From positions 1-12,395 of the forward strand of contig DAOUMU010000390.1 in the NCBI GenBank assembly GCA_034409055.1: a stretch of 12,395 nucleotides of DNA. The letters are read 5' to 3'. Positions 1 through 6,520 of this stretch are shown piece by piece (within the stretch, counting starts at the first letter, position 1; the number at the start of each line of letters is the position of its first letter). A program made the translations under genes and the position numbers. This stretch comes from DAOUMU01 sp034409055 (lineage in GTDB: Bacteria > Chloroflexota > Anaerolineae > 4572-78 > J111). The notes beneath the pieces were generated by a model. It did no database searches, was not told where the DNA came from, and saw nothing but the letters and a program-made list of their open reading frames with translations.

Positions 1-12
1 GTCCAAACAATA

Positions 13-31
13 CGGGTAGATCATCTACCCG
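13..31. repeat. Perfect 19-bp palindrome (possible operator)
   Basis: Two 9-bp arms (CGGGTAGAT / ATCTACCCG) are perfectly complementary around a single central base. The loop is too short and no T-run follows, so an intrinsic terminator is unlikely. A dyad operator for a dimeric regulator upstream of the pentapeptide gene, or the end of something to the left of the window, are both possible. The symmetry is seen directly; the function is inferred. Confidence 0.4.
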
Positions 32-96
32 CTCTATATACGGTTCTGTTCGTCTCTCGTTTTTCATAACCAGAGGTATAACAGAATTTGATTTTA

Positions 97-127
97 TTGA
101 CAAAATTTAAGCGAACGTTGAGTGATA
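97..127 (+). promoter_or_regulatory. Candidate promoter for the pentapeptide gene
   Basis: A consensus -35 hexamer TTGACA lies at 97-102. The best -10-like sequence (GTGATA, 122-127) is weak and the spacing of 19 is long. Transcription would start close to 134, leaving a leader of about 20 nt that still contains the Shine-Dalgarno sequence. Confidence 0.3.
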
Positions 128-135
128 GGCGAGCA

Positions 136-143
136 AGAGGAGA
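136..143 (+). promoter_or_regulatory. Ribosome binding site of pentapeptide gene
   Basis: The purine-rich AGAGGAGA ends 9 nt before the ATG at 153. It supports that start codon. Confidence 0.6.
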
Positions 144-152
144 GATTGAACG

Positions 153-866
153 ATGGCAGAACTGACACCCGAACAAGTGATCCGGATTGTTAAATCTGCG
201 CGTGAGCAGGGCGAAAGGTTGGACCTGAGCGGAACCAATCTGAGCTGGGCCAGCCTGAGTTGGGCCGATCTGAGCGGGACTGACCTGAATGGCACCAACT
301 TGAACGAAGCCAACCTGAACTGGGCCGACCTGAGTGGGGCTGATTTGCGCAGAGCCAACTTACGCGGAGCCAGCCTGAGCTGGACCAATCTGAGTGGAGC
401 TAACCTGAGCGGGGCCGACCTGCGCGGGGCCAGTCTGAGTTGGACCTGCCTGAGAGGGACAGCGATTGACGACACCACTCAAATCGCGGATAAATGGCGA
501 CTGGTTGGACAGATTGTGACCTACGGGGCACAGGGCCGAAACTTGTCCGGGGCCGATTTAAGGGAGGCCGACCTGAGTGAAGCCGACCTGAGCGAGGCCA
601 ATCTGAGTGGGGCTGATCTGAGCGGAACCGACCTGAGCGAGGCCGACCTGAGTGGCGCTACCCTGCACGGGACGGATCTGGGTGGGGCCGTCCTGTGCGG
701 GGCCAATCTACGCGGCACCAATCTAGAAAAGGCCAATCTTTGCGGGGCGAACCTGATTGGGGCGAATCTTTTTCGGGCCAGACTCTACGAAGCGAACCTG
801 GACGGGGCGAATCTGATTGGGGTAGATCTGGCTACGGGCAGTGTTCTGACGGCTCAGGCGGGTTAA
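153..866 (+). CDS. Pentapeptide-repeat protein with central spacer
   Basis: The 237-aa product is almost entirely A(D/N)LXX pentapeptide repeats, which fold as a right-handed quadrilateral beta-helix. A short helical N-terminal cap (residues 1-20, MAELTPEQVIRIVKSAREQG) precedes a first block of about 16 repeats (23-104). A 25-residue non-repeat segment follows (about 105-129) containing IDDTTQIADKWRLV, then a second block of about 19 repeats (130-226) and a short tail. The DTTQ...KWRLV insert is a recurring feature of such proteins in Chloroflexi and cyanobacteria (from memory). There is no signal peptide, so it is probably cytoplasmic. Some family members mimic DNA (Qnr/McbG), but most have no known function and nothing here points to a target. 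It has a good Shine-Dalgarno sequence. Its last 35 bp overlap the convergent glycosyltransferase gene. Identity as a pentapeptide protein is certain; its role is unknown. Confidence 0.93.
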   Translation: MAELTPEQVIRIVKSAREQGERLDLSGTNLSWASLSWADLSGTDLNGTNLNEANLNWADLSGADLRRANLRGASLSWTNLSGANLSGADLRGASLSWTCLRGTAIDDTTQIADKWRLVGQIVTYGAQGRNLSGADLREADLSEADLSEANLSGADLSGTDLSEADLSGATLHGTDLGGAVLCGANLRGTNLEKANLCGANLIGANLFRARLYEANLDGANLIGVDLATGSVLTAQAG

Positions 867-2562
867 TCCCCGGTGTACCACACGCCACCAAGCGGGTCAC
901 GCCCAGAAGGGGGCGCCCGCTTCTTTCGTAAAAGGCAGCCTCAATCGTTTCTTCCAGGTAGAGGGGACGGTAGAGAGTCTTGAATACCTGGCTACGGTCA
1001 AAAATAATTTCATCTGGAGCGTGCCACAGATAAAGGGTGGTTGGCTGCCGGATAAATTTCTCCAGCCGGTCTGTTAAGAACAGGTCAGGCTGCCAGGCGT
1101 AGCCGAAGACCTCGACAGGAGTGATTTGGCCGTGGGTCAGGTAAATGACCGGGGCGGCCAGGCCCCAATCCATGGCCACCACCGGGCCAGCGGCCTGCTC
1201 AGCCAGCCAATGGCTCATGTCATACACGGCGTCTGAATGGCTGCTTAACCCCCCGCTCTCAGTCAGCGATTGGTGATAGCGGCTGACGCTCCACAGGTTG
1301 GTCAGAACCAGCAAGCCCAATCCGACCCAGGTTAAGAGGTGACCCCAGCGAGCCAGCGGGGTGAACCTGGGAGGTATCCCCTGGGACAGGATAAACCAGG
1401 TGCCGGTGGCCATGGCCATGGCCGGCCAGGGCATGAGCAGGGCAAAATGGGTGATCCACAGGGCCGAGACCGTACCGATACTGGCCAGAATGACCAGGCC
1501 GACGACCAGAAATGGGAACAGGGCTATTTTTACCGGGGTACCCAGAATGGGTGGTGTGGTTGAAAGAGGCTGAGGGGCTCCGATTAATCTGTTTCGCGTA
1601 GTCATTGAGGCTACCAAAACCAGCAGCACCAAAACCAACCCAAAAGCAAGAGGGGGCAGGGGATTACGGATGACTGCGCCCAGATACCAGAGGTGACTGC
1701 CGTCGAGTATGACCGTAAATTGGCTGAGACGCTCGAGCAGGTTAGGGCCAAAAGCCAAGTTGTTAATGCCGTAGTAGGAGGTCTGGGCGTTTTGGGCCAC
1801 GCTCAAAAATGTGCCCCTGGTTTGAATATTGTAGACGATGAGAGGCCAGCAGCCGAGTAAAAAGGCCGGGATGGCTGCGAAGATCTCCACTTTTTGGAGC
1901 GGCCAGAACTGACGCAGACCGGTTTTTTGTTTAACCAACCGGGGCAGTTCGAGCAGAATGAGGGCACCGGTCAGGGCAGCGATGAGCCACAGAAAGAGCA
2001 GTTTAGCGTACAGCCCCAGGCCAAAAAAGAAAGCGCCGGCCATCGTCCATCGCTTCGACCCGCTTTGCCACCGGCGCAGCCAGCAGAGGCTCGCGGCCAG
2101 ACCAATAGCGGCCGTAACGGCGGTGACGAAGACACCTTGGCGATTCCAAAAGATAAAGGTCGGGTCAACCGCCAGGAGCAGGGCCGCACTCAAACCAACC
2201 CGGCGACTGCCGGTAAGCGAACGACTGAGCGCGTAAGTGAGCCACAAGGTGATGGCCCCGACCAGGACGGACATCACCCGCAAGGCCGTCGGCGTCGAGC
2301 CCAAAATGGCGATGAAGGGAATAGCCGCATAGGTATTGATGGCCCCGATGTAATCTTGGGTCATCAGAGGGAAAACCTGGTGGCCTAAAATGAGACTGCT
2401 GTTGCGGAAGGCCATGACGGGCTGGCCCAACAGCAACTGCAAGGCGGGCACGGCTTCAAAAGCTTCGTCGTAATGGAGGCCGGGCAGGTTGAGCTGATAC
2501 AGGCTAAGCAGGCCATAAATTATCAAAATGCCGGGAAAATACAGCTTGGCGGTTTTGAACAA
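832..2562 (-). CDS. GT-C family membrane glycosyltransferase (GT39/ArnT-like)
   Basis: This 576-aa polytopic membrane protein has the GT-C layout. A first TM segment (about 8-26) is followed by an extracytoplasmic loop with the acidic motif GLHYDEAFEA (D32, E33), where PMT/ArnT-type enzymes keep their catalytic Asp/Glu. About ten more hydrophobic segments extend to about 425, then a soluble domain (about 430-576). Such enzymes transfer a sugar from a polyprenyl-phosphate donor on the outer face of the membrane; acceptor and sugar are unknown here. The start is a TTG at 2560-2562. The in-frame TAA of the upstream FecR-like gene lies one codon before it, and the next in-frame Met is residue 50, inside the conserved region. 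An AGGA sequence in the end of the upstream gene sits 8 nt before the TTG, so translation is probably coupled. The last residues are read from DNA shared with the convergent pentapeptide gene. Exact substrate class is uncertain. Confidence 0.85.
   Translation of the reverse strand: MFKTAKLYFPGILIIYGLLSLYQLNLPGLHYDEAFEAVPALQLLLGQPVMAFRNSSLILGHQVFPLMTQDYIGAINTYAAIPFIAILGSTPTALRVMSVLVGAITLWLTYALSRSLTGSRRVGLSAALLLAVDPTFIFWNRQGVFVTAVTAAIGLAASLCWLRRWQSGSKRWTMAGAFFFGLGLYAKLLFLWLIAALTGALILLELPRLVKQKTGLRQFWPLQKVEIFAAIPAFLLGCWPLIVYNIQTRGTFLSVAQNAQTSYYGINNLAFGPNLLERLSQFTVILDGSHLWYLGAVIRNPLPPLAFGLVLVLLVLVASMTTRNRLIGAPQPLSTTPPILGTPVKIALFPFLVVGLVILASIGTVSALWITHFALLMPWPAMAMATGTWFILSQGIPPRFTPLARWGHLLTWVGLGLLVLTNLWSVSRYHQSLTESGGLSSHSDAVYDMSHWLAEQAAGPVVAMDWGLAAPVIYLTHGQITPVEVFGYAWQPDLFLTDRLEKFIRQPTTLYLWHAPDEIIFDRSQVFKTLYRPLYLEETIEAAFYERSGRPLLGVTRLVACGTPGINPPEPSEHCP
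890..927 (+). terminator. Possible terminator hairpin after the pentapeptide gene
   Basis: AAGCGGG (890-896) pairs with CCCGCTT (916-922). An inner CGCCC (900-904) pairs with GGGCG (911-915). A moderately T-rich CTTTC follows. It starts 24 bp after the pentapeptide stop, but lies inside the coding sequence of the opposing gene, so codon constraints could have produced it by chance. Confidence 0.35.
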
Positions 2563-2577
2563 TGGTTATTCCTGAGC
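2560..2577 (-). promoter_or_regulatory. RBS and TTG start at the FecR-like/GT junction
   Basis: On the minus strand the junction reads AGGA, the TAA stop of the FecR-like gene, one CCA codon, then TTG. The AGGA lies within the last codons of the upstream gene. No ATG or GTG is available between the stop and the first TM segment, which makes TTG the only credible start. Confidence 0.6.
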
Positions 2578-3777
2578 CAGCAGAGAGATGTTGGCCACCA
2601 TGGCCTCGTAAATCCAGCCGGAGGCATAAATACGGATTGATTTGATGAAAACGGGTTTGGCCGGCCCCAGGGTGGTCAGCAGGTTATCCGATTCGTAAGG
2701 ATACCAAAAAAAACGAGCAATACGTTCACTCGAGTTGTCGGGCTGGTTGTAGAGAATGTAATTCTCGGGGGGGGGAGCATAATAAAAGCCGTGGTACCAA
2801 CTGCGATCATTGTTATCCGCATCCTTGTAGTCAAGGCGCAGCATAATCGGAAATTCCGAACCAAGCTGCCCACCACCGGGCAGCGATTGTCGCACCAGTC
2901 GCACCTCGGCAAAAACTTGCAACGACCGAAAATCCCGCACATCCTTGTTGACTTCCTGGATCACGCCCGCTTCGGAATGGACGTTGTCCTGGCCGTCACT
3001 GCGCAACTGAAGGACGTGTCGATTTTGAAGATTAATCACTTTTACCGTCGTGGTGACGCTTTCGATGGGTTCGATGGCATAAGTTTCCCACGAGTTGGTA
3101 AATAAGGGGTTAAAGCTACTATCACTCAGGAGATTTTGAGCGGCTGGTAAGGGGTGGGTGGGCGGCGTATTCATGCCCACCAGGGCGCGCTCTCCATCCT
3201 TAAGCACGACTTTTCGGTCACTGCCGATGACCCCCGCCTCCCCCAGGCGGGTGGTGACCTGGGTTTCCTTCTCATTCACCTCAATGGAAAAGCTGCCCTG
3301 GTTCAATTCAATGAGGGCATGCGGGGTATGAATATCAAAAGTCAGATCAGTTCGACTGCGGGAAGAGGTGGCTCGTACCCGACCTTTTTCGACCTCTATC
3401 ACGATTCTGGTTGGATTGGGACTGAGGTCAAAACGAGGCTCCCGGGTTTCATGCAGGATGATGCTGGTGTTGCCGTACATGGTCAGACTGCTATCGTCAA
3501 AAAAGGTCAGGATAGCTTGTGAAGTGTCATCCGTGGAAACATCAAAAGACTCTTCGACGGCGGTGGTATTACCATCTGTCAAAGAGAAGGATAATTCAGC
3601 CGCCGGATCACCAATCAAGACTGTACCCCGCACAGAAGTGACTTCAGTAGAAAAGGGATCAGTGATATTAATCACGTACCAGCGAACAGTGAACGGAATG
3701 AGGATAGTTAAGGAGCAGAATATACCAAAAGCGGTGGATAAAATAATCCAGGCTATACGTTCAGGATTTTTTTTCAT
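2566..3777 (-). CDS. Membrane-anchored FecR-domain protein
   Basis: This 403-aa protein has an N-terminal membrane anchor (about residues 8-31) after a short positive tail (MKKNPERIAW), so the rest is extracytoplasmic. Residues about 45-200 carry FecR-type beta-rich motifs: TDDTSQAILTFFDDSSLTMY (81-100), IEVEKGRVRATS (127-138), FDIHTPHALIELNQGSFSIEV (147-167), and RLGEAGVIG...VVLKDGERALVG (177-201). The C-terminal half (about 215-400) is beta-rich with many aromatic residues (SWYHGFYYAPPPENY) and resembles a carbohydrate-binding jelly roll by eye only. Classical FecR proteins are anti-sigma regulators of TonB systems, but no sigma factor or TonB receptor is present here. In this setting a structural or glycan-binding role at the cell surface is more likely. 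It sits 3 nt upstream of the GT39-like gene and downstream of the DUF2723 gene. The Shine-Dalgarno sequence is weak (AGAGAA next to the ATG). Confidence 0.75.
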   Translation of the reverse strand: MKKNPERIAWIILSTAFGIFCSLTILIPFTVRWYVINITDPFSTEVTSVRGTVLIGDPAAELSFSLTDGNTTAVEESFDVSTDDTSQAILTFFDDSSLTMYGNTSIILHETREPRFDLSPNPTRIVIEVEKGRVRATSSRSRTDLTFDIHTPHALIELNQGSFSIEVNEKETQVTTRLGEAGVIGSDRKVVLKDGERALVGMNTPPTHPLPAAQNLLSDSSFNPLFTNSWETYAIEPIESVTTTVKVINLQNRHVLQLRSDGQDNVHSEAGVIQEVNKDVRDFRSLQVFAEVRLVRQSLPGGGQLGSEFPIMLRLDYKDADNNDRSWYHGFYYAPPPENYILYNQPDNSSERIARFFWYPYESDNLLTTLGPAKPVFIKSIRIYASGWIYEAMVANISLLAQE

Positions 3778-3818
3778 TTCTCTAGAAGCACGCTTTAAAC
3801 TGTTTTCTTACGTAATGA

Positions 3819-3855
3819 AGACCTTTAGGGTGGTTTCTAAAAGCCCTAAAGGTCT
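3819..3855 (-). promoter_or_regulatory. 12-bp perfect stem-loop before the FecR-like gene
   Basis: AGACCTTTAGGG and CCCTAAAGGTCT form a perfect 12-bp stem with a 13-nt loop, 42 bp before the FecR-like ATG. No clean T-run follows on either strand, so it is not a typical terminator of the DUF2723 gene. A leader hairpin that stabilises or attenuates the downstream mRNA, or a protein-binding dyad, are alternatives. Confidence 0.5.
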
Positions 3856-3942
3856 GGAGCGCTGATAGGCGGCTTCTGGGGGTAGAGACGTTTATGGTTC
3901 GCTGCGCCACTTTTTACCCGTTACCTCGGCTGGTGGCTTGCT

Positions 3943-3967
3943 ATTGTACCACATCATTGTACGGCAC
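3943..3967 (-). promoter_or_regulatory. Weak candidate promoter for FecR-like/GT genes
   Basis: On the minus strand GTACAAT occurs twice, 13 bp apart (3956-3962 and 3943-3949), giving two TACAAT -10 candidates. TTGTGC is a poor -35 with 19-bp spacing to the second. If real, it would make a leader of about 160 nt that includes the hairpin at 3819-3855. The genes may instead be read through from the DUF2723 promoter. Confidence 0.25.
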
Positions 3968-3983
3968 GCACAAAAGGCCATGA

Positions 3984-6077
3984 TTAATGGGCGGCTGACG
4001 AGGCCACTTTTAGCCAACCAATCTCTTGCCCATCACCCATGCCCACAATCAGCCCCGGTTCTGGCTGGTAATACATACCGGCCCGCAGGTGGTACACACC
4101 GGGGAACAGGTCAGGGGGGATAGTCAAGATATGTTGGTCGCGCAGTATTTCGCCCACTTGCCAATAGTGGCTGGGATAAAAATTACCCCCCGGTTGGTGG
4201 TCGCTCTGGGTGATACCCCGGCCAGCCTGATCGACCAGATGGACGTAACTGGTGTAATCGATTGATAAGTCCTGAATGGCTTGCCAGTATAGGGTAACGG
4301 TGATCTTATCGCTGGGGGTAATTTTGGCCGGGGTCAAATCATACCCCCGGATCTTTATGGTCTCCGTGACCTTTTGGCCGGAGGGCGAGGGCAGGACGAT
4401 TTCCGGCAGAATCGCCTCATACGGGTGAGTCGGTGAGGGGTCGATGGCAGTGGCCCGAAATAAACTGCCTGCGGGGCTGAGGTTGGCTTTGAGACTCAAG
4501 CCGGCCATGGGCTTGATCAGATAAACGGGGCGTCCAGAGGCCAGGGCTTGAGCCAAGACTCGCCCGACATTGGCGTAAGCCGGATCCTGGACAATCAAGG
4601 GGAAAAGGCCCAGCAGGTCGGGGCGACGTCCTTCGACATACTGGTAGTACCACATAGGCATTATTTCATTGCGGTCGTTGCTGAGTAAAATCGCTGCTTG
4701 AGGGATAGGCCCGGTAAAAATTTCCTGCCAGCGTTCGCGGGCAGCGACGTTATTTTTTTGGTTGACTTCCTGATTTCGCGTAGTCATTAAAACTACCACC
4801 AACAACAAAAAAACCAAAATAAAGACAGTCACAAGCAATTGGTAAATATTCTGACTCAAGCGTGTGCTTATCTCTGTAAGGACCGGTGTCTCGCTAAGGT
4901 TAGTCTTGCGCCGAACAAAACTATTGACCAGCCAGTGAGCCAGCCCCAGGGCACCAAGACCAATCCACAGGGTAACAAACAGCCAGACGGGGATGAAGAA
5001 TACGAAAATATCGCCGATAAAGTAAATCAAATTAAAGGTCACAAAACCGAGCAGACCCAGCCCGGTCAGCAGGAGGAGATCAAATCGCCGGCGCTGCCAC
5101 AGGGTGACCAAACCGGCCAGGGCCAAAATTATCCCCACCCAGCCCACTTGCTGCCGCAGTAGGTGCCAGGTTAAAAGCAAGCGATCCAGGCCAGCAGCGG
5201 CCGGCCGTAATTCCCCGCTAAACACCGTGCCCATACTATGCTGCCAAAAACCCTGCCACGAGGGCTCATATAGGGTCAACGTCTGGGTGTCGCTCAGCTT
5301 CAGGGTAGTGTAGGGCGTTAGGGGAGCGATGAGGGGGAGATAGAGGTAGAGCAGTAGGGGGGTGGTCAGGAGAGTGGCGTAAATGAGCCACGACCGGCTA
5401 CGGTGACCGGTGACCGGCGATGAAATGCCCTTTGAGTACCGGTGACCGTCGTTAAGCACCTCTTCCTCATCACCTGGCCCCAGCAAAAATAAAACCAGGG
5501 CCGGTAGGAGAAGGACAATGGTGCGGTGATGGGTCAGGCTTAGGCCAATTGTGAAGGCCAATAGCTTACCTGACCACGTGCCAGGACCAGTGGCCCGCTT
5601 GTGTTTTAGGGCCAGCCAGAGGATGGCTGCCACAAACATTGCGTGTAGTGAGTAGATCTCAGCAATGACTGCCTGACTCCAAAAGGTATGGGTCACAGCA
5701 AACGTAGCCGCAGCGACGATGGCTGCAATCACCCGGCCGGGTAGGGGGGTAGGGGGCAGGGTAATATCTAACAACTGCCGGGCTACGGCGTAGGTTAGAC
5801 CCACGGTGATAGCGGCGAACACCGCCGAGAGCAGATTCATTCGCCAGGCGACTTCCCCAATGGGCAAGAGATGGGTCCACAACCAACCCAACAGTACATA
5901 CAGCGGGTAACCGGTGGGGTGAGCAATACCGGGCAGCCAGGGCACAAATTGGAATTCGCCAGCGTCAGCCTCCAGCACGGTTGGGGCCAGAGTGGAGAGG
6001 TATAACCCAAAGGCAGCCAGGGCCAAGCCAAAGCCGACCAGTCGGTTTAGCCGGTTGGAATATACTTGGTTACTCAT
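3984..6077 (-). CDS. DUF2723 GT-C membrane protein (putative protein O-mannosyltransferase-like)
   Basis: The 697-aa protein starts with the DUF2723 signature: TM1 (about 14-30), then LAPTVLEADAGEFQFVPW (30-47; acidic D38 and E41 in the first outer loop), GIAHPTGYPLYVLLG (50-64) and WRMNLLSA (78-85). About ten hydrophobic segments follow to residue about 430. The remainder (about 436-697) is soluble and ends in a beta-sandwich with the pattern ITVTLYWQAIQDL..DYTSYVHLVDQAG...YPSHYW..GEILRD, a domain that recurs at the C-terminus of Chloroflexi membrane glycosyltransferases. DUF2723 includes vertebrate TMEM260, an O-mannosyltransferase, so transfer of a sugar from a lipid carrier to a secreted protein is a reasonable inference; the bacterial acceptor is unknown. 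A cytoplasmic-loop segment around residues 210-226 (SSPVTGHRSRSW) is encoded by a short repeated DNA motif. The ATG at 6077 follows a strong promoter so closely that the mRNA is probably leaderless. Confidence 0.88.
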   Translation of the reverse strand: MSNQVYSNRLNRLVGFGLALAAFGLYLSTLAPTVLEADAGEFQFVPWLPGIAHPTGYPLYVLLGWLWTHLLPIGEVAWRMNLLSAVFAAITVGLTYAVARQLLDITLPPTPLPGRVIAAIVAAATFAVTHTFWSQAVIAEIYSLHAMFVAAILWLALKHKRATGPGTWSGKLLAFTIGLSLTHHRTIVLLLPALVLFLLGPGDEEEVLNDGHRYSKGISSPVTGHRSRSWLIYATLLTTPLLLYLYLPLIAPLTPYTTLKLSDTQTLTLYEPSWQGFWQHSMGTVFSGELRPAAAGLDRLLLTWHLLRQQVGWVGIILALAGLVTLWQRRRFDLLLLTGLGLLGFVTFNLIYFIGDIFVFFIPVWLFVTLWIGLGALGLAHWLVNSFVRRKTNLSETPVLTEISTRLSQNIYQLLVTVFILVFLLLVVVLMTTRNQEVNQKNNVAARERWQEIFTGPIPQAAILLSNDRNEIMPMWYYQYVEGRRPDLLGLFPLIVQDPAYANVGRVLAQALASGRPVYLIKPMAGLSLKANLSPAGSLFRATAIDPSPTHPYEAILPEIVLPSPSGQKVTETIKIRGYDLTPAKITPSDKITVTLYWQAIQDLSIDYTSYVHLVDQAGRGITQSDHQPGGNFYPSHYWQVGEILRDQHILTIPPDLFPGVYHLRAGMYYQPEPGLIVGMGDGQEIGWLKVASSAAH
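5401..5447. repeat. CGGTGAC repeats inside the DUF2723 gene
   Basis: Two tandem copies of CGGTGAC (5401-5414, followed by CGG) and a third copy at 5440-5447 lie in the stretch encoding a hydrophilic loop of the DUF2723 protein. The reading frame stays open through them. Confidence 0.5.
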
Positions 6078-6085
6078 AAATGGCG

Positions 6086-6114
6086 ATTATAAGCCATTCA
6101 TTCACTTGTGCCAA
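6086..6114 (-). promoter_or_regulatory. Near-consensus sigma-70 promoter of the DUF2723 gene
   Basis: On the minus strand TTGGCA (6114-6109) and a perfect TATAAT (6091-6086) are separated by exactly 17 bp. The initiator region falls at about 6080-6077, at or 1-3 nt before the ATG. No Shine-Dalgarno sequence precedes the ATG, which fits leaderless translation. Confidence 0.65.
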
Positions 6115-6218
6115 ATCACCCAAATGACTACCCGCATCAAATCACCGAAGATTGGCCCAAAATTACACCATTGCTAATTATGCTATTTCATGATAAAATT
6201 GTTTAATTCGCTAGTTAT

Positions 6219-6253
6219 TTTCTCCTCTTATCGCCAGTCACTTTCTCCTCTTA
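6219..6253. repeat. Two direct 12-bp repeats spaced about two helical turns
   Basis: TTTCTCCTCTTA occurs at 6219-6230 and again at 6242-6253, a period of 23 bp. Just downstream the octamer AAATTAAC is repeated in tandem (6262-6277). The spacing suits side-by-side protein binding on one face of the helix. No regulator is identified. Confidence 0.4.
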
Positions 6254-6314
6254 AATATTGTAAATTAACAAATTAACCGACATATACATCAAACAGAATT
6301 TGGCTTGCCAGGGT

Positions 6315-6452
6315 AAAAAGTAACTTCCGCTTGATGTCGCTAGCCAACTCGTGAAACGTAAAACGTGAAGCGTAATGACTTATCTATGGCTTGATTTTAC
6401 GTTTTACGTGGTTGGATACTCTATGGGGTTGTCTCACCGGAAGTTACTTTTT
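6315..6452. repeat. 138-bp nested inverted repeat
   Basis: The outer 15-bp arms are AAAAAGTAACTTCCG (6315-6329) and its exact complement (6438-6452). The inner 11-bp arms are ACGTAAAACGT (6356-6366) and its complement (6399-6409). Outer and inner arms are separated by 26 nt on the left and 28 nt on the right, so the layout is nearly symmetrical. It could be a MITE remnant, a cruciform or a pair of regulator sites. No clear target-site duplication flanks the arms, and no coding sequence is inside. Confidence 0.6.
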
Positions 6453-6454
6453 CA

Positions 6455-6481
6455 TTGTCAATTCTGGTTCTATGATATAGA
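6455..6481 (+). promoter_or_regulatory. Candidate promoter for the LPXTG surface protein
   Basis: TTGTCA (6455-6460) resembles a -35. An extended -10 of the form TG-n-TATAGA lies at 6473-6481, but the spacer is only 15 bp. It starts immediately after the right arm of the 138-bp inverted repeat. Transcription from here would include the structured region at 6521-6609 in a leader of about 160 nt. Confidence 0.3.
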
Positions 6482-6520
6482 TATATACGTTCAGATAATG
6501 TTTTTGACTCGTAGTGCTCC

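Noticed and set aside
521..736. Arg/Leu/Ser-rich antisense reading frame (and a similar one at 107-478)
   Set aside because: Mirror image of the pentapeptide repeat in the opposite frame, with low-complexity composition and no start signals.
213..860. Regular 15-bp periodicity that could look like a tandem DNA repeat or CRISPR-like array
   Set aside because: The period is the pentapeptide codon pattern; there are no conserved repeats with unique spacers.
1894..2388. 164-codon open frame opposite the GT39-like gene
   Set aside because: Gln/Gly/Arg-rich shadow of a TM-coding strand; the minus-strand product has clear GT-C features.
2566..3777. FecR-like protein as an anti-sigma factor of an iron-uptake system
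   Set aside because: No sigma factor or TonB-dependent receptor is nearby, and the long C-terminal beta-rich region differs from classical FecR.
6315..6452. Calling the nested inverted repeat a MITE
   Set aside because: No target-site duplication is visible outside the arms and no second copy exists in the window.
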